A stretch of 64,000 bases of DNA from Frigoribacterium faeni (lineage in GTDB: Bacteria > Actinomycetota > Actinomycetes > Actinomycetales > Microbacteriaceae): the NCBI RefSeq assembly GCF_007988805.1, contig NZ_BJUV01000015.1:1-64000 (forward strand). The letters run 5' to 3'. The translations under genes and the position numbers were made by a program. The notes under the pieces were generated by a model that was not told the origin of the DNA, searched no databases, and saw only the letters and a program-made list of their open reading frames with translations. Below are positions 1 to 8,990 of the stretch, piece after piece (the first letter of the stretch is position 1; every line of letters starts with the position of its first letter).

Positions 1-53
1 CGCGCCGCGCGGCCGGCGCGCCGCGCGGCCGGCGCGCCGCGCGGCCCGCGCGC
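1..53. repeat. GC-only 16-bp tandem repeat at window edge
   Basis: About three copies of a 16-base unit (CGCGCCGCGCGGCCGG and close variants), made only of G and C. The unit is close to self-complementary, so the array could fold on either strand. It runs off the left edge, so its full length is unknown. No coding role is visible. Confidence 0.7.
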
Positions 54-114
54 ATCGAGGTGACCCGACGGGGGTCGCGGGAGGCCGCTCCTGCCCCCGT
101 CGGGTCACCTCGAT
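54..114. repeat. 61-bp perfect inverted repeat, ATCGAG termini
   Basis: Arms of 21 bases at 54-74 and 94-114 pair perfectly around a 19-base loop. The ends read ATCGAG...CTCGAT, the same termini and almost the same total length as the 60-bp hairpin family at 22.4-47.0 kb, but the inner arm (GTGACCCGACGGGGG) differs. It may be a second subfamily. It lies downstream of the leftward glycosidase gene and could also act as its terminator. Confidence 0.7.
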
Positions 115-168
115 GGTCACGGGAGCAGGAGGCACGCGGCGCCTGCCTGCCGACCCGCGCCTCCCCGA

Positions 169-1860
169 TCAGACCAGTCGCTTCTCGTCCGCCCGGAGCA
201 CGCGGAGCCACCGGAATCCGTAGCCCTCGAGCTCGATGCGGTGGTGGCCGTCGTCGGCCGGCGCCTCGGGGGTGGACCGCTCGGCGAGCAGATCGACGAG
301 GCGGGGTGCGTCGGCGCCCGCGTCGCCGCCGTCACCCGCAGCCGCGCCGAGCAGCCCGCTCAGATCGAGGTCGACCGATCGGCCGTCCGGCGCGAAGTTG
401 TGCACGGCGACGAGCGTCCCCGTGCTGCTGACGACGGCGTGGGCGAGCACGCAGTCGTGCCCGGACGCGAGGAGCGTCAGTTCGCCCCAGCCGATCTCCG
501 GCGACGAGCGGTAGTGCCGGATCAGGTCCTGCACGAATCGCAGCATCGAGTCGGGCTCGTGCCGTTGCCGCGAGACGTTGACGTGCTCCGGAGCCCAGCC
601 CTCGTCGGCGAGCGGTGCGACGAGGTCGTCGGCGTCGGCGCGCGAGAAGCCGCCGCCGGTCTCGTCGGTCCACTGCATGGGCGTGCGGACGGCCCCGCGT
701 CCGCTGACGGCGGGGTTCTCGCCCATGCCGATCTCCTCGCCGTAGAAGAGCACCGGCGCTCCGGGGGTGGAGAACATGAGGCTGTAGACCATGCGGATGC
801 GTCGCGGGTCGCCGTCGAGCATCGGCGGCAGACGACGAACGATGCCGCGACCGTGGATCCGCTGCGACTCGAGCGGCGCGAACGCCTCGAACACCTCGTC
901 GCGTTCGTCGTCGCTCAGCTGGTCGAGGGTCAGCTCGTCGTGATTGCGCACGAAGTTGCCCCACTGGTTGCCGCGCGCCAACGCCGGTCGTGCGGCCAGG
1001 GCCGTCGCGAGCGGGGTGGCGTCCTGCCGGGCGAGAGAGAGGTAGAGCGCCTGGTTCGCGACGAAGTCGAACTGCATGGTGAGCTCGTCGCCGTCGTCGG
1101 CGCCGAAGAAGGGAACCATCTCGTCGTAGGGCAGGTTGACCTCGCCGAGCATCATGCCGTTCCCGCTGCGCCTCGAGACGTACCCGCGGAGCGCCTGCAG
1201 GAAGCCGTGCTCGGCGCCCTCGTCGGTGTCGATGAGGTGCGGCACGGCGTCGACCCGGAACCCGTCGATGCCGAGCTGCAGCCAGAAGCCGATCACCTTG
1301 GCGATCTCGTCGCGCACCTCCTGACGGTCGGTGGCGAGGTCGGGCTGGTGCGAGTAGAACGAGTGCCGGTAGTACTGACCGGCCGCTTCGTCGAACGACC
1401 AGACGCCGTCCTCGACGTCGGGGAACATGTTCTCGGGCTGGTCGTCCGGCACGTCGTCGCGCCACTGGTAGTAGTCGCGGAACCGGCTCGACGGGTCGCT
1501 GCGTGCGGCCTGGAACCAGGGGTGCTGGTCGCTCGTGTGGTTGACGACGAGGTCGACGATCACCCGCATGCCCCGGTCGTTCGCAGTGCGCACGACCTCG
1601 ACGAAGTCGCCGAGGTGCCCGTAGCGCGGGTCGACGCCGTAGTAGTCCGAGATGTCGTAGCCGTTGTCCTGCTGCGGCGACGGGTAGAACGGCGCCAGCC
1701 AGAGGCAGGTGACGCCGAGCTCGGCGAGGTGGTCGAGTCGGTGGGCGAGCCCCTCGAGGTCGCCCACCCCGTCGTCGTTCCAGTCGAGATACGTCTCGAC
1801 GTCGAGGTTGTAGAAGACCGCGGTCTTCCACCAGAGGTCGCTCGTGTCGGTGACCCTCAT
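169..1860 (-). CDS. GH13 alpha-amylase family glycosidase (trehalose synthase-like)
   Basis: A 563-residue protein with a complete GH13 (beta/alpha)8 catalytic domain. Seen directly: the N-terminal segment around SDLWWKTAVFYNLDVE, DLVVNHTS near residue 107, nucleophile motif GFRVDAVP (Asp204), acid/base motif MLGEVN (Glu240) and RNHDE (Asp308), followed by a C-terminal beta domain. GH13 enzymes with this start hydrolyse or rearrange alpha-glucosidic sugars, and trehalose synthases or glucosidases are the nearest kinds. No signal peptide is seen, so it is likely cytoplasmic. The frame stays open far upstream, but homology begins at the ATG at 1858-1860, so that start was used; no strong ribosome-binding site precedes it. 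Substrate cannot be told from sequence. The maltokinase fusion or partner gene usual for the trehalose-glycogen route is not adjacent. Confidence 0.88.
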   Translation of the reverse strand: MRVTDTSDLWWKTAVFYNLDVETYLDWNDDGVGDLEGLAHRLDHLAELGVTCLWLAPFYPSPQQDNGYDISDYYGVDPRYGHLGDFVEVVRTANDRGMRVIVDLVVNHTSDQHPWFQAARSDPSSRFRDYYQWRDDVPDDQPENMFPDVEDGVWSFDEAAGQYYRHSFYSHQPDLATDRQEVRDEIAKVIGFWLQLGIDGFRVDAVPHLIDTDEGAEHGFLQALRGYVSRRSGNGMMLGEVNLPYDEMVPFFGADDGDELTMQFDFVANQALYLSLARQDATPLATALAARPALARGNQWGNFVRNHDELTLDQLSDDERDEVFEAFAPLESQRIHGRGIVRRLPPMLDGDPRRIRMVYSLMFSTPGAPVLFYGEEIGMGENPAVSGRGAVRTPMQWTDETGGGFSRADADDLVAPLADEGWAPEHVNVSRQRHEPDSMLRFVQDLIRHYRSSPEIGWGELTLLASGHDCVLAHAVVSSTGTLVAVHNFAPDGRSVDLDLSGLLGAAAGDGGDAGADAPRLVDLLAERSTPEAPADDGHHRIELEGYGFRWLRVLRADEKRLV

Positions 1861-2111
1861 CGGGCGGCGCCGATCACGAGGTCGCGCTCGGCGCGAGGGG
1901 TGCGGGCGCGGGAGGCGCGGGTCGGGTGGGTCATCTCGGCTCCGTCTCGGGTGGGTCGCTCCCGCCCGACGGTACGCACGGGGTCGGTCCCGGGCCCTGT
2001 CAATCGCCTGTGCCGGGGCTGAGAACCCGACCCGCGCCTCCTCGGCCGACCCGATGCGACCCGTCGCGGAGGGCGGACCGCCGCCGCCGCTTGCGACGAG
2101 TCGTCGCGCCC

Positions 2112-3200
2112 CTAGGGGATGAGGCGCGCGGCGCGGTAGCGCTCGAAGAGGTCGACGAAGGCCTGCTCGGTGCGGCGGTACCGCGTGAAGCCGGCATCGC
2201 GTGCCTTGCCCATGTCGGTGACGACCTCGATGTCGCGGCCGAGGTCGCCGTCGGTGTGCCACCACGACGCCACGCGCGACAGCTCGGGTTCGGCGAGGCC
2301 GTGCTCGGCGACGAGGTCGCGCCACTCCTGCTCGAGGCCGACCATCTGCTGCTCGAGCGGTCGCGGCTCGCCCTCGAAGCCCTCGACCAGCGCGGGGTCG
2401 ACGCCGAGGTGCGCGGCCAGTCGCGGCCACAGCCAGCGCCAGCGGAAGACGTCGCCGTTGACGATGTTGAACGGCTCGTCCGCACCGGCCGGGTCGGTCG
2501 CGGCCCAGATCATCTGCTCGGCCAGGACCCCGGCGTCGGTCACGTCGACGAGCGAGTTCCACTGCGTCTCGCTGCCGGGGAACACGAACGGCCGGCCGAG
2601 GCGCGTGCTCAGCGCGGCCTGCACGGCGAGCGTCAGCCCCATGTTCATCGCGTTGCCGACGGCGAACCCGATGACGGTGTGCGAGCGGTGCACCGACCAG
2701 GTGAAGCCCTGGCGCGCGGCGGCGGCGAAGAGCTCGTCCTCCTGCGCGTAGTAGAAGTTCGGGTAGGGCAGGCGCTCCTCGTCCTCGTGGAACGGGGTGT
2801 CGGGCATGTTCCCCGTGCCGTAGGCCTCGAACGGGCCGAGGTAGTGCTTGAGGCCGGTGACGAGCGACACGTGCCGCACCGGGGCGTGATCGAGCGCGGC
2901 CAGCAGGTCGCGCACCATGCCGCCGTTGACCTCGATGTTCTCGGCCTCCGTGTCGCGCTTCTGCCAGGCGGCGAAGAACACGTGGGTCGGCTTCGCGTCG
3001 GCGAGGGCCGAGCGCAGGCTGTCGGCGCTGGTGAGGTCGGCGGCGATCCCGGTGACGCCGTCGGCCGAGGAGGCGCGGCGCGACAGGGCGAGCACGTCCC
3101 AGCCGTCTCGGGTCAGCTGGTCGACGAGCGCGGTGCCGGTGATGCCGCTCGCGCCCACGACGAGCGCGGTGCCGGGAGGGGAGGTCTGGTTGTCGGTCAT
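2112..3200 (-). CDS. SDR-family NAD(P)-dependent reductase, PRISE (progesterone 5-beta-reductase/iridoid synthase-like)
   Basis: A 362-residue short-chain dehydrogenase of the atypical/extended type. The dinucleotide motif GASGITG lies near residue 17. The long segment with YGTGNMPDTPFHEDE and the NFYYAQED motif is typical of the PRISE (VEP1-like) group, in which that Tyr replaces the usual SDR catalytic Tyr. Plant members reduce enone double bonds with NADPH; bacterial relatives probably do similar ene reductions, but the substrate is unknown. The start is the ATG at 3198-3200, immediately before the Rossmann fold. It faces away from the next rightward gene. The roughly 250 bases between its end and the glycosidase hold two copies of the short GC-rich oligomer repeat (about 1911-1926 and 2029-2045) and nothing else I can support. 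Confidence 0.85.
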   Translation of the reverse strand: MTDNQTSPPGTALVVGASGITGTALVDQLTRDGWDVLALSRRASSADGVTGIAADLTSADSLRSALADAKPTHVFFAAWQKRDTEAENIEVNGGMVRDLLAALDHAPVRHVSLVTGLKHYLGPFEAYGTGNMPDTPFHEDEERLPYPNFYYAQEDELFAAAARQGFTWSVHRSHTVIGFAVGNAMNMGLTLAVQAALSTRLGRPFVFPGSETQWNSLVDVTDAGVLAEQMIWAATDPAGADEPFNIVNGDVFRWRWLWPRLAAHLGVDPALVEGFEGEPRPLEQQMVGLEQEWRDLVAEHGLAEPELSRVASWWHTDGDLGRDIEVVTDMGKARDAGFTRYRRTEQAFVDLFERYRAARLIP

Positions 3201-3365
3201 CCAGGCTCCAAGTCCTGCGCGCCTCCTCGCATTCCCTCGGCCCCGCGGCCGGCCGGCCCACGCGCACGGCTCGGTCCGCCGTCCGCCCGGGGGCCGCACG
3301 TCCGGTGCCGGTCGTCCTGTCCCCCGGCTGACAGTCCCCGCGCCGCCGTCGCGTACGGTGCAGCG

Positions 3366-3746
3366 ATGGATCAGGACGCGAACGAGCCCACGCCCGAACG
3401 GACCCCCGAAGAGGAGGCCGCGGCTCTCGCGCTCGTCGTCGTGTCGCAGGCGTCGGCCATCACGCAGGGCGATCCCGACGCGCTCGACGCGAGCGAGGAG
3501 AACCTCCGGGACGTCGTCTCGGGCCTCTCGGACGCGCCGTTGACGCCCCGCCAGGAGGACGTCGTCGCCACCCTCGGCGCCGCCGGCGGCAGCCTCGCGG
3601 CGGGACTCTCCGAGGCGCTCGCGCGCGAGAAGGGCATCGACGCGGGTCGCGTGCTCGGGTCGGCGGCCGAGGCGATCCTGGCTCAGACGCAGCCCGAGAC
3701 GACGTTCGTCGAGCGCGACGAGGACGACCCCGACCACGCGTCGTAA
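3366..3746 (+). CDS. Small acidic hypothetical protein
   Basis: 126 residues, strongly acidic at both ends (Asp/Glu/Pro-rich start, DEDDPDHAS end), with a helical Ala/Leu-rich centre. No signal peptide, membrane segment or recognised domain. Codon third positions are G/C as in neighbouring genes and the frame is clean, which supports it being real. The ATG at 3366 follows a weak GTGCAGCG leader with no clear ribosome-binding site. About 165 bases separate it from the divergent reductase gene and would hold promoters for both. Function unknown. Confidence 0.6.
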   Translation: MDQDANEPTPERTPEEEAAALALVVVSQASAITQGDPDALDASEENLRDVVSGLSDAPLTPRQEDVVATLGAAGGSLAAGLSEALAREKGIDAGRVLGSAAEAILAQTQPETTFVERDEDDPDHAS

Positions 3747-3842
3747 GGCCGGCCCGACACCCGAGCGAGCGGTTCTCCTCCAGCGCCCCGCGCCTCCTAG
3801 ACTCGACGCGAATCGACCGATGCGACCGATCGGAGCCCGCCT

Positions 3843-5408
3843 GTGAGCGAACCCCGGACACCGGGTCGACCCGGACGACCGGACCGACCGGAGCGACCCG
3901 AACGCCCCGCCCCGAGAGCGAAGGGGCGGCCCGCGCGGCCTCCGCGGGCCCGTGCCCGCAACGTGAACCCGCACGAGATGCGCGACGTCCGCGCCCGCCT
4001 GCGCGGCACCCTCTACGAGGGCACGACCCCCGAGCACGGCATCGGAGGCGACCTCTACTCGCCGCGACAGATCGTCGACTTCTGCCTCGACCTCGGAGAC
4101 GTGATGCTGTCCTCCGGCGCCGACGTGCGGAGCACCGAGGTCGCGATCGTCGCGGTCAGCACGAAGTGGAACCTCGCCCCGCTCGAGCTCGACATCACCG
4201 GAACCGCCATCACCGTGCAGTACACGCCCGTCGAGGGCCCGCCCCTGATCAAGACCCGGGTCATCTACGCCGAGGGGTCGAACCTGCACCGCCTGTCGCG
4301 GGTGTACCAGATCGTCGACGACCTGCTGCACGACGACCGCGACATGACGACCGCCGTCGCCGGGCTGGTCGACGTGCTGCGGTCTCCCCCGCGCTGGCCC
4401 TCGTGGATCACCGATCTCGCGATGGGACTGCTCGGCGTCTCGGTCACCCTGCAGGCCGGCGGGACCTGGCAGGCCGCCCTCGGCGCGTTCGTGCTGATGA
4501 TCGGCGTCATGATGACCGGACGCGGGCTGGCGGCCCGGGGCATCCCCCCGTTCTTCGTCGTCGGCGTCCAGGCCGGCGCCACCGCCGCCCTCGGCACGGT
4601 CGCGATCTCGCTCGACGCCCTGTCGGCAGGAGGCGCGGCCGCCATGGTCGCGGCGGTGGTCGTGCTCGTCCTCCCGCACCCGACCATCGTCACCTGGGCG
4701 CAGGACGCCATCTCCGGGTTCCGGGCGATGGCTCTCGGCCGCGCGCTCGTCATCGGCCTCATCGTGGCGGGCATCGTCTGCGGGATCCCCGCCGGCCTGG
4801 CGGTGACGGGGTTCGTCGACATCGAGGTCGACCCGACCGACATCACGCTGCAGGCCCTGCCGCTGTGGCTGTCGCTGATCTCCAGCTTCGTCGCCGCGTC
4901 GGCCAACGCCGTGGCCCAGGGGTCGAGCGCGCGCGTGATCCCGGTGACGATCGGCGTGGCGCTGGTCGGCAACCTCTCGCTCTTCACGCTGCGCACCCTC
5001 GGTCTGCCGCTGATGGGGGCGACCTTCCTGGCCGCCACGCTGCTCGGCGCGCTGTCCACGATCGCGGCCGCGCGCCTCCGGACGGCCGCCACCGTGATCG
5101 CCGTCCCGGCGTTCTGCGGATCCCTGCTGCCGTCGCTCGCGGTCGCCTCGGCGCTGCTGAACGTCATGTCGGGCACCGACGGCGCCGAGGTCGACTTCGT
5201 CTTCTCGATGCTCACGACCCTCGCCATCGGCGCCGGGCTCGTGCTCGGCAGCCTGCTCGCGACGCCCGGCGCGCGACGCTGGCTGCGACGGCGCAAGAAG
5301 GTCTGGGTGCAGTCGCTGCACAGCGACACGACGCCGATCAACGTCATCGTGCCCGAGCCGACCGTCGACCCGGCCGCCCCCGACCCGGAGCGGCGACAGG
5401 CCGACTGA
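3843..5408 (+). CDS. Threonine/serine exporter family protein (ThrE-like)
   Basis: 521 residues. The first 45 are Pro/Arg-rich and probably disordered and cytoplasmic. A soluble DUF1212-type domain follows, with the family segment from FCLDLGDVMLSSGADVRSTE through GTAITVQYTP. From about residue 180 there are roughly ten hydrophobic segments matching the two ThrE membrane domains. ThrE of corynebacteria exports L-threonine and L-serine by proton-driven efflux; substrate here is inferred from family only. Start is the GTG at 3843. Just after its stop lie two tandem copies of the short GC oligomer. Confidence 0.87.
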   Translation: MSEPRTPGRPGRPDRPERPERPAPRAKGRPARPPRARARNVNPHEMRDVRARLRGTLYEGTTPEHGIGGDLYSPRQIVDFCLDLGDVMLSSGADVRSTEVAIVAVSTKWNLAPLELDITGTAITVQYTPVEGPPLIKTRVIYAEGSNLHRLSRVYQIVDDLLHDDRDMTTAVAGLVDVLRSPPRWPSWITDLAMGLLGVSVTLQAGGTWQAALGAFVLMIGVMMTGRGLAARGIPPFFVVGVQAGATAALGTVAISLDALSAGGAAAMVAAVVVLVLPHPTIVTWAQDAISGFRAMALGRALVIGLIVAGIVCGIPAGLAVTGFVDIEVDPTDITLQALPLWLSLISSFVAASANAVAQGSSARVIPVTIGVALVGNLSLFTLRTLGLPLMGATFLAATLLGALSTIAAARLRTAATVIAVPAFCGSLLPSLAVASALLNVMSGTDGAEVDFVFSMLTTLAIGAGLVLGSLLATPGARRWLRRRKKVWVQSLHSDTTPINVIVPEPTVDPAAPDPERRQAD

Positions 5409-5412
5409 CGGG

Positions 5413-5446
5413 GAGGCGCGGGTCGCCCGACGGAGAGGCGCGGGTC
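5413..5446 (+). repeat. Tandem pair of the GAGGCGCGGGTC oligomer
   Basis: GAGGCGCGGGTCGCCCGA occurs twice with a 22-base period directly after the exporter stop codon. Each core (5413-5424 and 5435-5446) is the oligomer found many times in this window on both strands. It is not a hairpin here, so it is not a simple terminator. Confidence 0.8.
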
Positions 5447-5510
5447 GCCCGATTCGCGCAACCAGCCATGTCAGCACGGCGTATGCTCCCGGACCGGCTA
5501 CCGTTGCACC

Positions 5511-7337
5511 ATGAGCCACACCACCGAACAAGCCCCGAGCGACGCCACCGAGCAAGCCGACACGCCGCCGACGTTCGCCGATCTGGGCTTGAGCGACCAG
5601 GTGCTCAAGGCGATCAAGGACATCGGATACGAGACCCCTTCGGCCATCCAGGCCGCCACCATCCCCACTCTGCTCGACGGCCGCGACGTCGTCGGGCTCG
5701 CCCAGACCGGCACCGGCAAGACGGCCGCCTTCGCGCTCCCGATCCTCTCGCGCCTCGACGTGAGCGCGAAGAAGCCGCAGGCCCTCGTCCTCTCGCCCAC
5801 CCGGGAGCTCGCCCTGCAGGTCTGCGAGGCGTTCGAGCAGTTCGCGTCCGGCATGCGCGGCGTGCACGTGCTCCCGGTCTACGGCGGACAGGCCTACGGC
5901 GTCCAGCTCAGCGCCCTGCGCCGTGGCGTCCACGTGGTCGTCGGCACGCCCGGTCGCATCATGGACCACCTCGCCAAGGGCACCCTCGACCTCTCCGAGC
6001 TCAAGTACCTCGTGCTCGACGAGGCCGACGAGATGCTCAAGATGGGCTTCGCCGAGGACGTCGAGACGATCCTCGCCGACACCCCCGATGACAAGCAGGT
6101 CGCCCTCTTCTCGGCGACGATGCCCGCGCAGATCCGCCGCATCTCGAAGCAGTACCTGAACGACGCCGAAGAGATCACGGTCAAGCAGAAGACCACCACG
6201 TCGGTCAACACGACGCAGCGCTACCTGATGGTGTCGTACCCGCAGAAGGTCGACGCCCTCACGCGCATCCTCGAGGTCGAGAACTTCGAGGGCATGATCA
6301 TCTTCGTCCGCACCAAGAGCGAGACCGAGACGCTCGCGGAGAAGCTCCGCGCCCGCGGCTACTCGGCCGCCGCCATCAGCGGCGACGTCGCGCAGGCTCA
6401 GCGCGAGCGCACGGTCAACCAGCTGAAGAGCGGCAAGCTCGACATCCTCGTCGCGACCGACGTCGCCGCCCGCGGTCTCGACGTCGACCGCATCAGCCAC
6501 GTGGTCAACTACGACATCCCGATCGACACCGAGTCGTACGTGCACCGCATCGGCCGGACCGGTCGTGCCGGTCGCAGCGGTGCCGCGATCAGCTTCGTCA
6601 CGCCGCGCGAGCGACGTCTCCTCGGCGCGATCGAGAAGGCCACCCGTCAGCCGCTGACGCAGATGCAGCTCCCGTCGGTCGACGACGTCAACAGCACGCG
6701 CCTGACCCGCTTCGACGACGCCATCACCGAAGCCCTGTCGCAGGAGGCGCGCATCTCGGCGTTCCGCGACATCATCAGCCACTACGTCGAGCACCACGAC
6801 GTTCCCGAGGCCGACGTCGCCGCCGCCCTCGCGGTCGTCGCCCAGGGCGAGACGCCGTTGCTGCTCGACCCGAAGGACGAGCGCCCGCAGCGCGACGAGC
6901 GCCCGATCCGCGAGCGTGACGACCGCGCCCCGCGCGCCGGTCGCGACGACGACCGCGGTGAGCGTCGCGAACGCGGCCCGCGCACGTCGAAGCCGATGAC
7001 CTCGTACCGCATCGAGGTCGGTCGCCGTCACCGCGTCGAGCCCCGTCAGATCGTCGGCGCCCTCGCCAACGAGGGCGGCCTCAGCCGCGACGACTTCGGC
7101 GCCATCGCGATCCGGCCCGACTTCTCCATCGTCGAGCTGGCGTCCGATGTGAGCCGCGACATGCTCGACCGACTGAGCGACACCCGCATCAGCGGCAAGC
7201 TCATCGAGATCAAGCCCGACCGTCGTGGCGGCGGCGGTGCCGCCCGTCGCGACGACCGCGGTGACCGGCCCGACCGCGGCGACCGCCCCGAGCGCTCGTA
7301 CGGCTCCGACCGTCCGGCCCGGAAACCCCGCCACTAG
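5511..7337 (+). CDS. DEAD-box ATP-dependent RNA helicase with DbpA-type RNA-binding tail
   Basis: 608 residues. Q-motif region FADLGLSDQVLKAI, motif I AQTGTGKT (64-71), motif II DEAD (170-173), motif III SAT (201-203) and motif VI HRIGRTGRAG (near 345) are all present. A basic/acidic Arg-Asp-rich linker follows, then a DbpA-type RNA-binding domain from about residue 495 (SYRIEVGRRHRVEPRQI), then an RGG-like Arg/Gly/Asp-rich tail. This is the CsdA/DeaD arrangement, acting in cold adaptation, ribosome assembly and mRNA decay in the cytoplasm. Start ATG at 5511. A strong hairpin follows the stop. Confidence 0.95.
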   Translation: MSHTTEQAPSDATEQADTPPTFADLGLSDQVLKAIKDIGYETPSAIQAATIPTLLDGRDVVGLAQTGTGKTAAFALPILSRLDVSAKKPQALVLSPTRELALQVCEAFEQFASGMRGVHVLPVYGGQAYGVQLSALRRGVHVVVGTPGRIMDHLAKGTLDLSELKYLVLDEADEMLKMGFAEDVETILADTPDDKQVALFSATMPAQIRRISKQYLNDAEEITVKQKTTTSVNTTQRYLMVSYPQKVDALTRILEVENFEGMIIFVRTKSETETLAEKLRARGYSAAAISGDVAQAQRERTVNQLKSGKLDILVATDVAARGLDVDRISHVVNYDIPIDTESYVHRIGRTGRAGRSGAAISFVTPRERRLLGAIEKATRQPLTQMQLPSVDDVNSTRLTRFDDAITEALSQEARISAFRDIISHYVEHHDVPEADVAAALAVVAQGETPLLLDPKDERPQRDERPIRERDDRAPRAGRDDDRGERRERGPRTSKPMTSYRIEVGRRHRVEPRQIVGALANEGGLSRDDFGAIAIRPDFSIVELASDVSRDMLDRLSDTRISGKLIEIKPDRRGGGGAARRDDRGDRPDRGDRPERSYGSDRPARKPRH

Positions 7338-7356
7338 CGAGACCCCGCTCCGCTTC

Positions 7357-7390
7357 GACGCCGACCCCGCACACCGCGCGGGTCGGCGTC
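7357..7390 (+). terminator. GC-rich hairpin after the helicase gene
   Basis: An 11-base perfect stem (7357-7367 with 7380-7390) around a 12-base loop that can pair further, 20 bases after the helicase stop. There is no U-tract, as is common in high-GC actinobacteria, so termination is inferred from stem strength and position. Confidence 0.6.
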
Positions 7391-7487
7391 GTCGCGTCGG
7401 CCCACCCGTCCCCCGGCCGCCCGGCGCTCGTCGTCCGGCGGCCACCGCCAGGCGCCCCCGCCGCCCCGATCGCCGAGGAGACCGCTC

Positions 7488-7880
7488 ATGAGCGCGACGA
7501 CCGCCCCCACCGGAACCGACGCCCTGTTCGGGGTGGTGCAGACGGCGCTGACGATCGGCAGCGTCATCCCGCTGGTGCTCGCGGTCGTCGCGCTGGTGAT
7601 CCTCGTGCGCACCCGGCGTGCGGCGGGCGGTGCGGGCTCGACACCGGACCGGTCGTCGGAGCACGCACGACGCCTGCACGACCTGGCCCGGGTGTCGTTG
7701 CTCGGCTCGGCGTTCGGTCTCGCCCTGCTGCTGGTCGGACAGCTGATCGTCGGACTGGGGACGAGCATCGGCCTGGTGGCGGCGTTCGCCGGGCCGCTCG
7801 TGCCGGCGAACATCGGGGCGATCGCGCTCACGGTCGTGGCCGCGGCCGCGTACGCGGCATCCCCCGCCCCGGGTCGCTGA
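7488..7880 (+). CDS. Small integral membrane protein
   Basis: 130 residues with three likely membrane spans: roughly 20-42 (IPLVLAVVALVILV), 71-96 (GSAFGLALLLVGQLIVGLG) and 100-125. A basic loop with a Ser/Asp-rich stretch lies between the first two. ATG at 7488 is preceded by GAGGAGACCGCTC, an acceptable ribosome-binding site. No family recognised; a role in the membrane is all that can be inferred. It stands alone between hairpins on both sides. Confidence 0.65.
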   Translation: MSATTAPTGTDALFGVVQTALTIGSVIPLVLAVVALVILVRTRRAAGGAGSTPDRSSEHARRLHDLARVSLLGSAFGLALLLVGQLIVGLGTSIGLVAAFAGPLVPANIGAIALTVVAAAAYAASPAPGR

Positions 7881-7926
7881 CCCTCAGCCGAAAGCCCCGA
7901 CCGCACCGAGTGTCGCGACATGCCGC

Positions 7927-7945
7927 CCGTCTCCGGGGGAGACGG
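7927..7945. terminator. Bidirectional hairpin between convergent genes
   Basis: CCGTCTCC and GGAGACGG form a perfect 8-base stem with a 3-base loop, in the 93-base gap between a rightward gene ending at 7880 and a leftward gene ending at 7974. It would serve both as a terminator. Confidence 0.6.
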
Positions 7946-7973
7946 CCTCCGGTGGCTCCTCGAGGCGGCGGGG

Positions 7974-8981
7974 CTAGGCCGAGGCGAGGAGGGCGCGCAG
8001 CTCGTCGACCGTGACGGTCAGCATGGATCCGGCGGGGTTGACGACGATGCCCGCGTGCCCGCGATCGATCGCGACCTTCGCGATGAGATCGAGGCGCGTC
8101 GCCCGGGCTCGGGCCGTCGGGGCCCAGGCGCCGACCTCGGCCGGGGAGGTGAGCAGCACCGAGTAGGTGTCGCCTCCGTTCGACGTCACCGTGGCGACGC
8201 CGGCGGACGTCAGGACGCCCTCGTCGTCCTCCTCTTCGAGGGCCGCGATGTAGAGCGCCGGGGCGTCGCGCAGCATCTCGAGCATCGTGATCCACGGGAT
8301 CCGCCTCTCGGCCATGGCGCGCTTGACCCGCGTGTTCTCGGCCGGGTCGTCCGTGAGGCCGGTGACGAGCTCGTCGGTGTAGCCGATCCACTGGGTCTCG
8401 GGCGAGCCGGGGTCGAGCACGAGGCCGTCGTACTTCGAGGTCGCCATCGCGACGACCGCCGGCGCCGACTCCACCAGCGAGACGGGGTCGGGGGTCTTGC
8501 GGTAGAAGCCCAGCCGGTCGCCGCTGGTGAAGGCGAGCAGCACCTTCTTGCCGTTGTTGTCGACCTGGTGGGCGATCGAGATCGTGTCGCCCTTCTGCGG
8601 TCCGACCGTGGGGTCGGCGATCGACGACGACCCGATGTCGAGCAGCAGATCGCCCGCCGCGAGCTCCTTGATGACCGAGTACATGGTCTGGATGTTCTTC
8701 TTCTCTCCCCAGCCGGCCAGCGCCTCCTGCAGGGACGTGTGCACGACGGGTGCCGCCGCACGGTGCTCGGGCACGGGCGGGGCGGAGGCGTCGGTCGCGG
8801 GCGTCTCCGGCGCGGCGGGGGTCGCGGGGGCGGGCACCGCGGGTGCGGACGCGACTCCGTCGGGCGCGCCGGGGGCCTCCGGGGCGATCGGCTGCGGGCC
8901 CGGGGACGGCGTCGGGGTGTCGCCCCGTGCCTCTCCGGTGTCGGCGGCGGACGTGTGCTTCTTGCGCGAGAAGATCCCCAT
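7974..8981 (-). CDS. SseB-like domain protein
   Basis: 335 residues. An N-terminal FSRKK stretch is followed by a Pro/Ala-rich linker to about residue 75. A globular part then starts at LQEALAGWGEKKNIQTM. The segment KVLLAFTSGDRLGFYRK resembles the N-terminal SseB domain (enhanced serine sensitivity family), where the VLLAFTS strand is typical. A second domain of about 120 residues closes the protein. No signal peptide or membrane span. It lies 9 bases beyond the stop of the large leftward nuclease gene and may be co-transcribed with it. Function unknown; the SseB assignment is tentative. Confidence 0.7.
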   Translation of the reverse strand: MGIFSRKKHTSAADTGEARGDTPTPSPGPQPIAPEAPGAPDGVASAPAVPAPATPAAPETPATDASAPPVPEHRAAAPVVHTSLQEALAGWGEKKNIQTMYSVIKELAAGDLLLDIGSSSIADPTVGPQKGDTISIAHQVDNNGKKVLLAFTSGDRLGFYRKTPDPVSLVESAPAVVAMATSKYDGLVLDPGSPETQWIGYTDELVTGLTDDPAENTRVKRAMAERRIPWITMLEMLRDAPALYIAALEEEDDEGVLTSAGVATVTSNGGDTYSVLLTSPAEVGAWAPTARARATRLDLIAKVAIDRGHAGIVVNPAGSMLTVTVDELRALLASA

Positions 8982-8990
8982 GCGTCGAGC

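Noticed and set aside
2112-7679. Very long minus-strand open frame (over 1800 codons) crossing the exporter and helicase genes
   Set aside because: High-GC shadow of real genes on the other strand. Only the part from 3200 leftward has family motifs; the rest is Arg/Gly/Asp/Ala-rich without domains.
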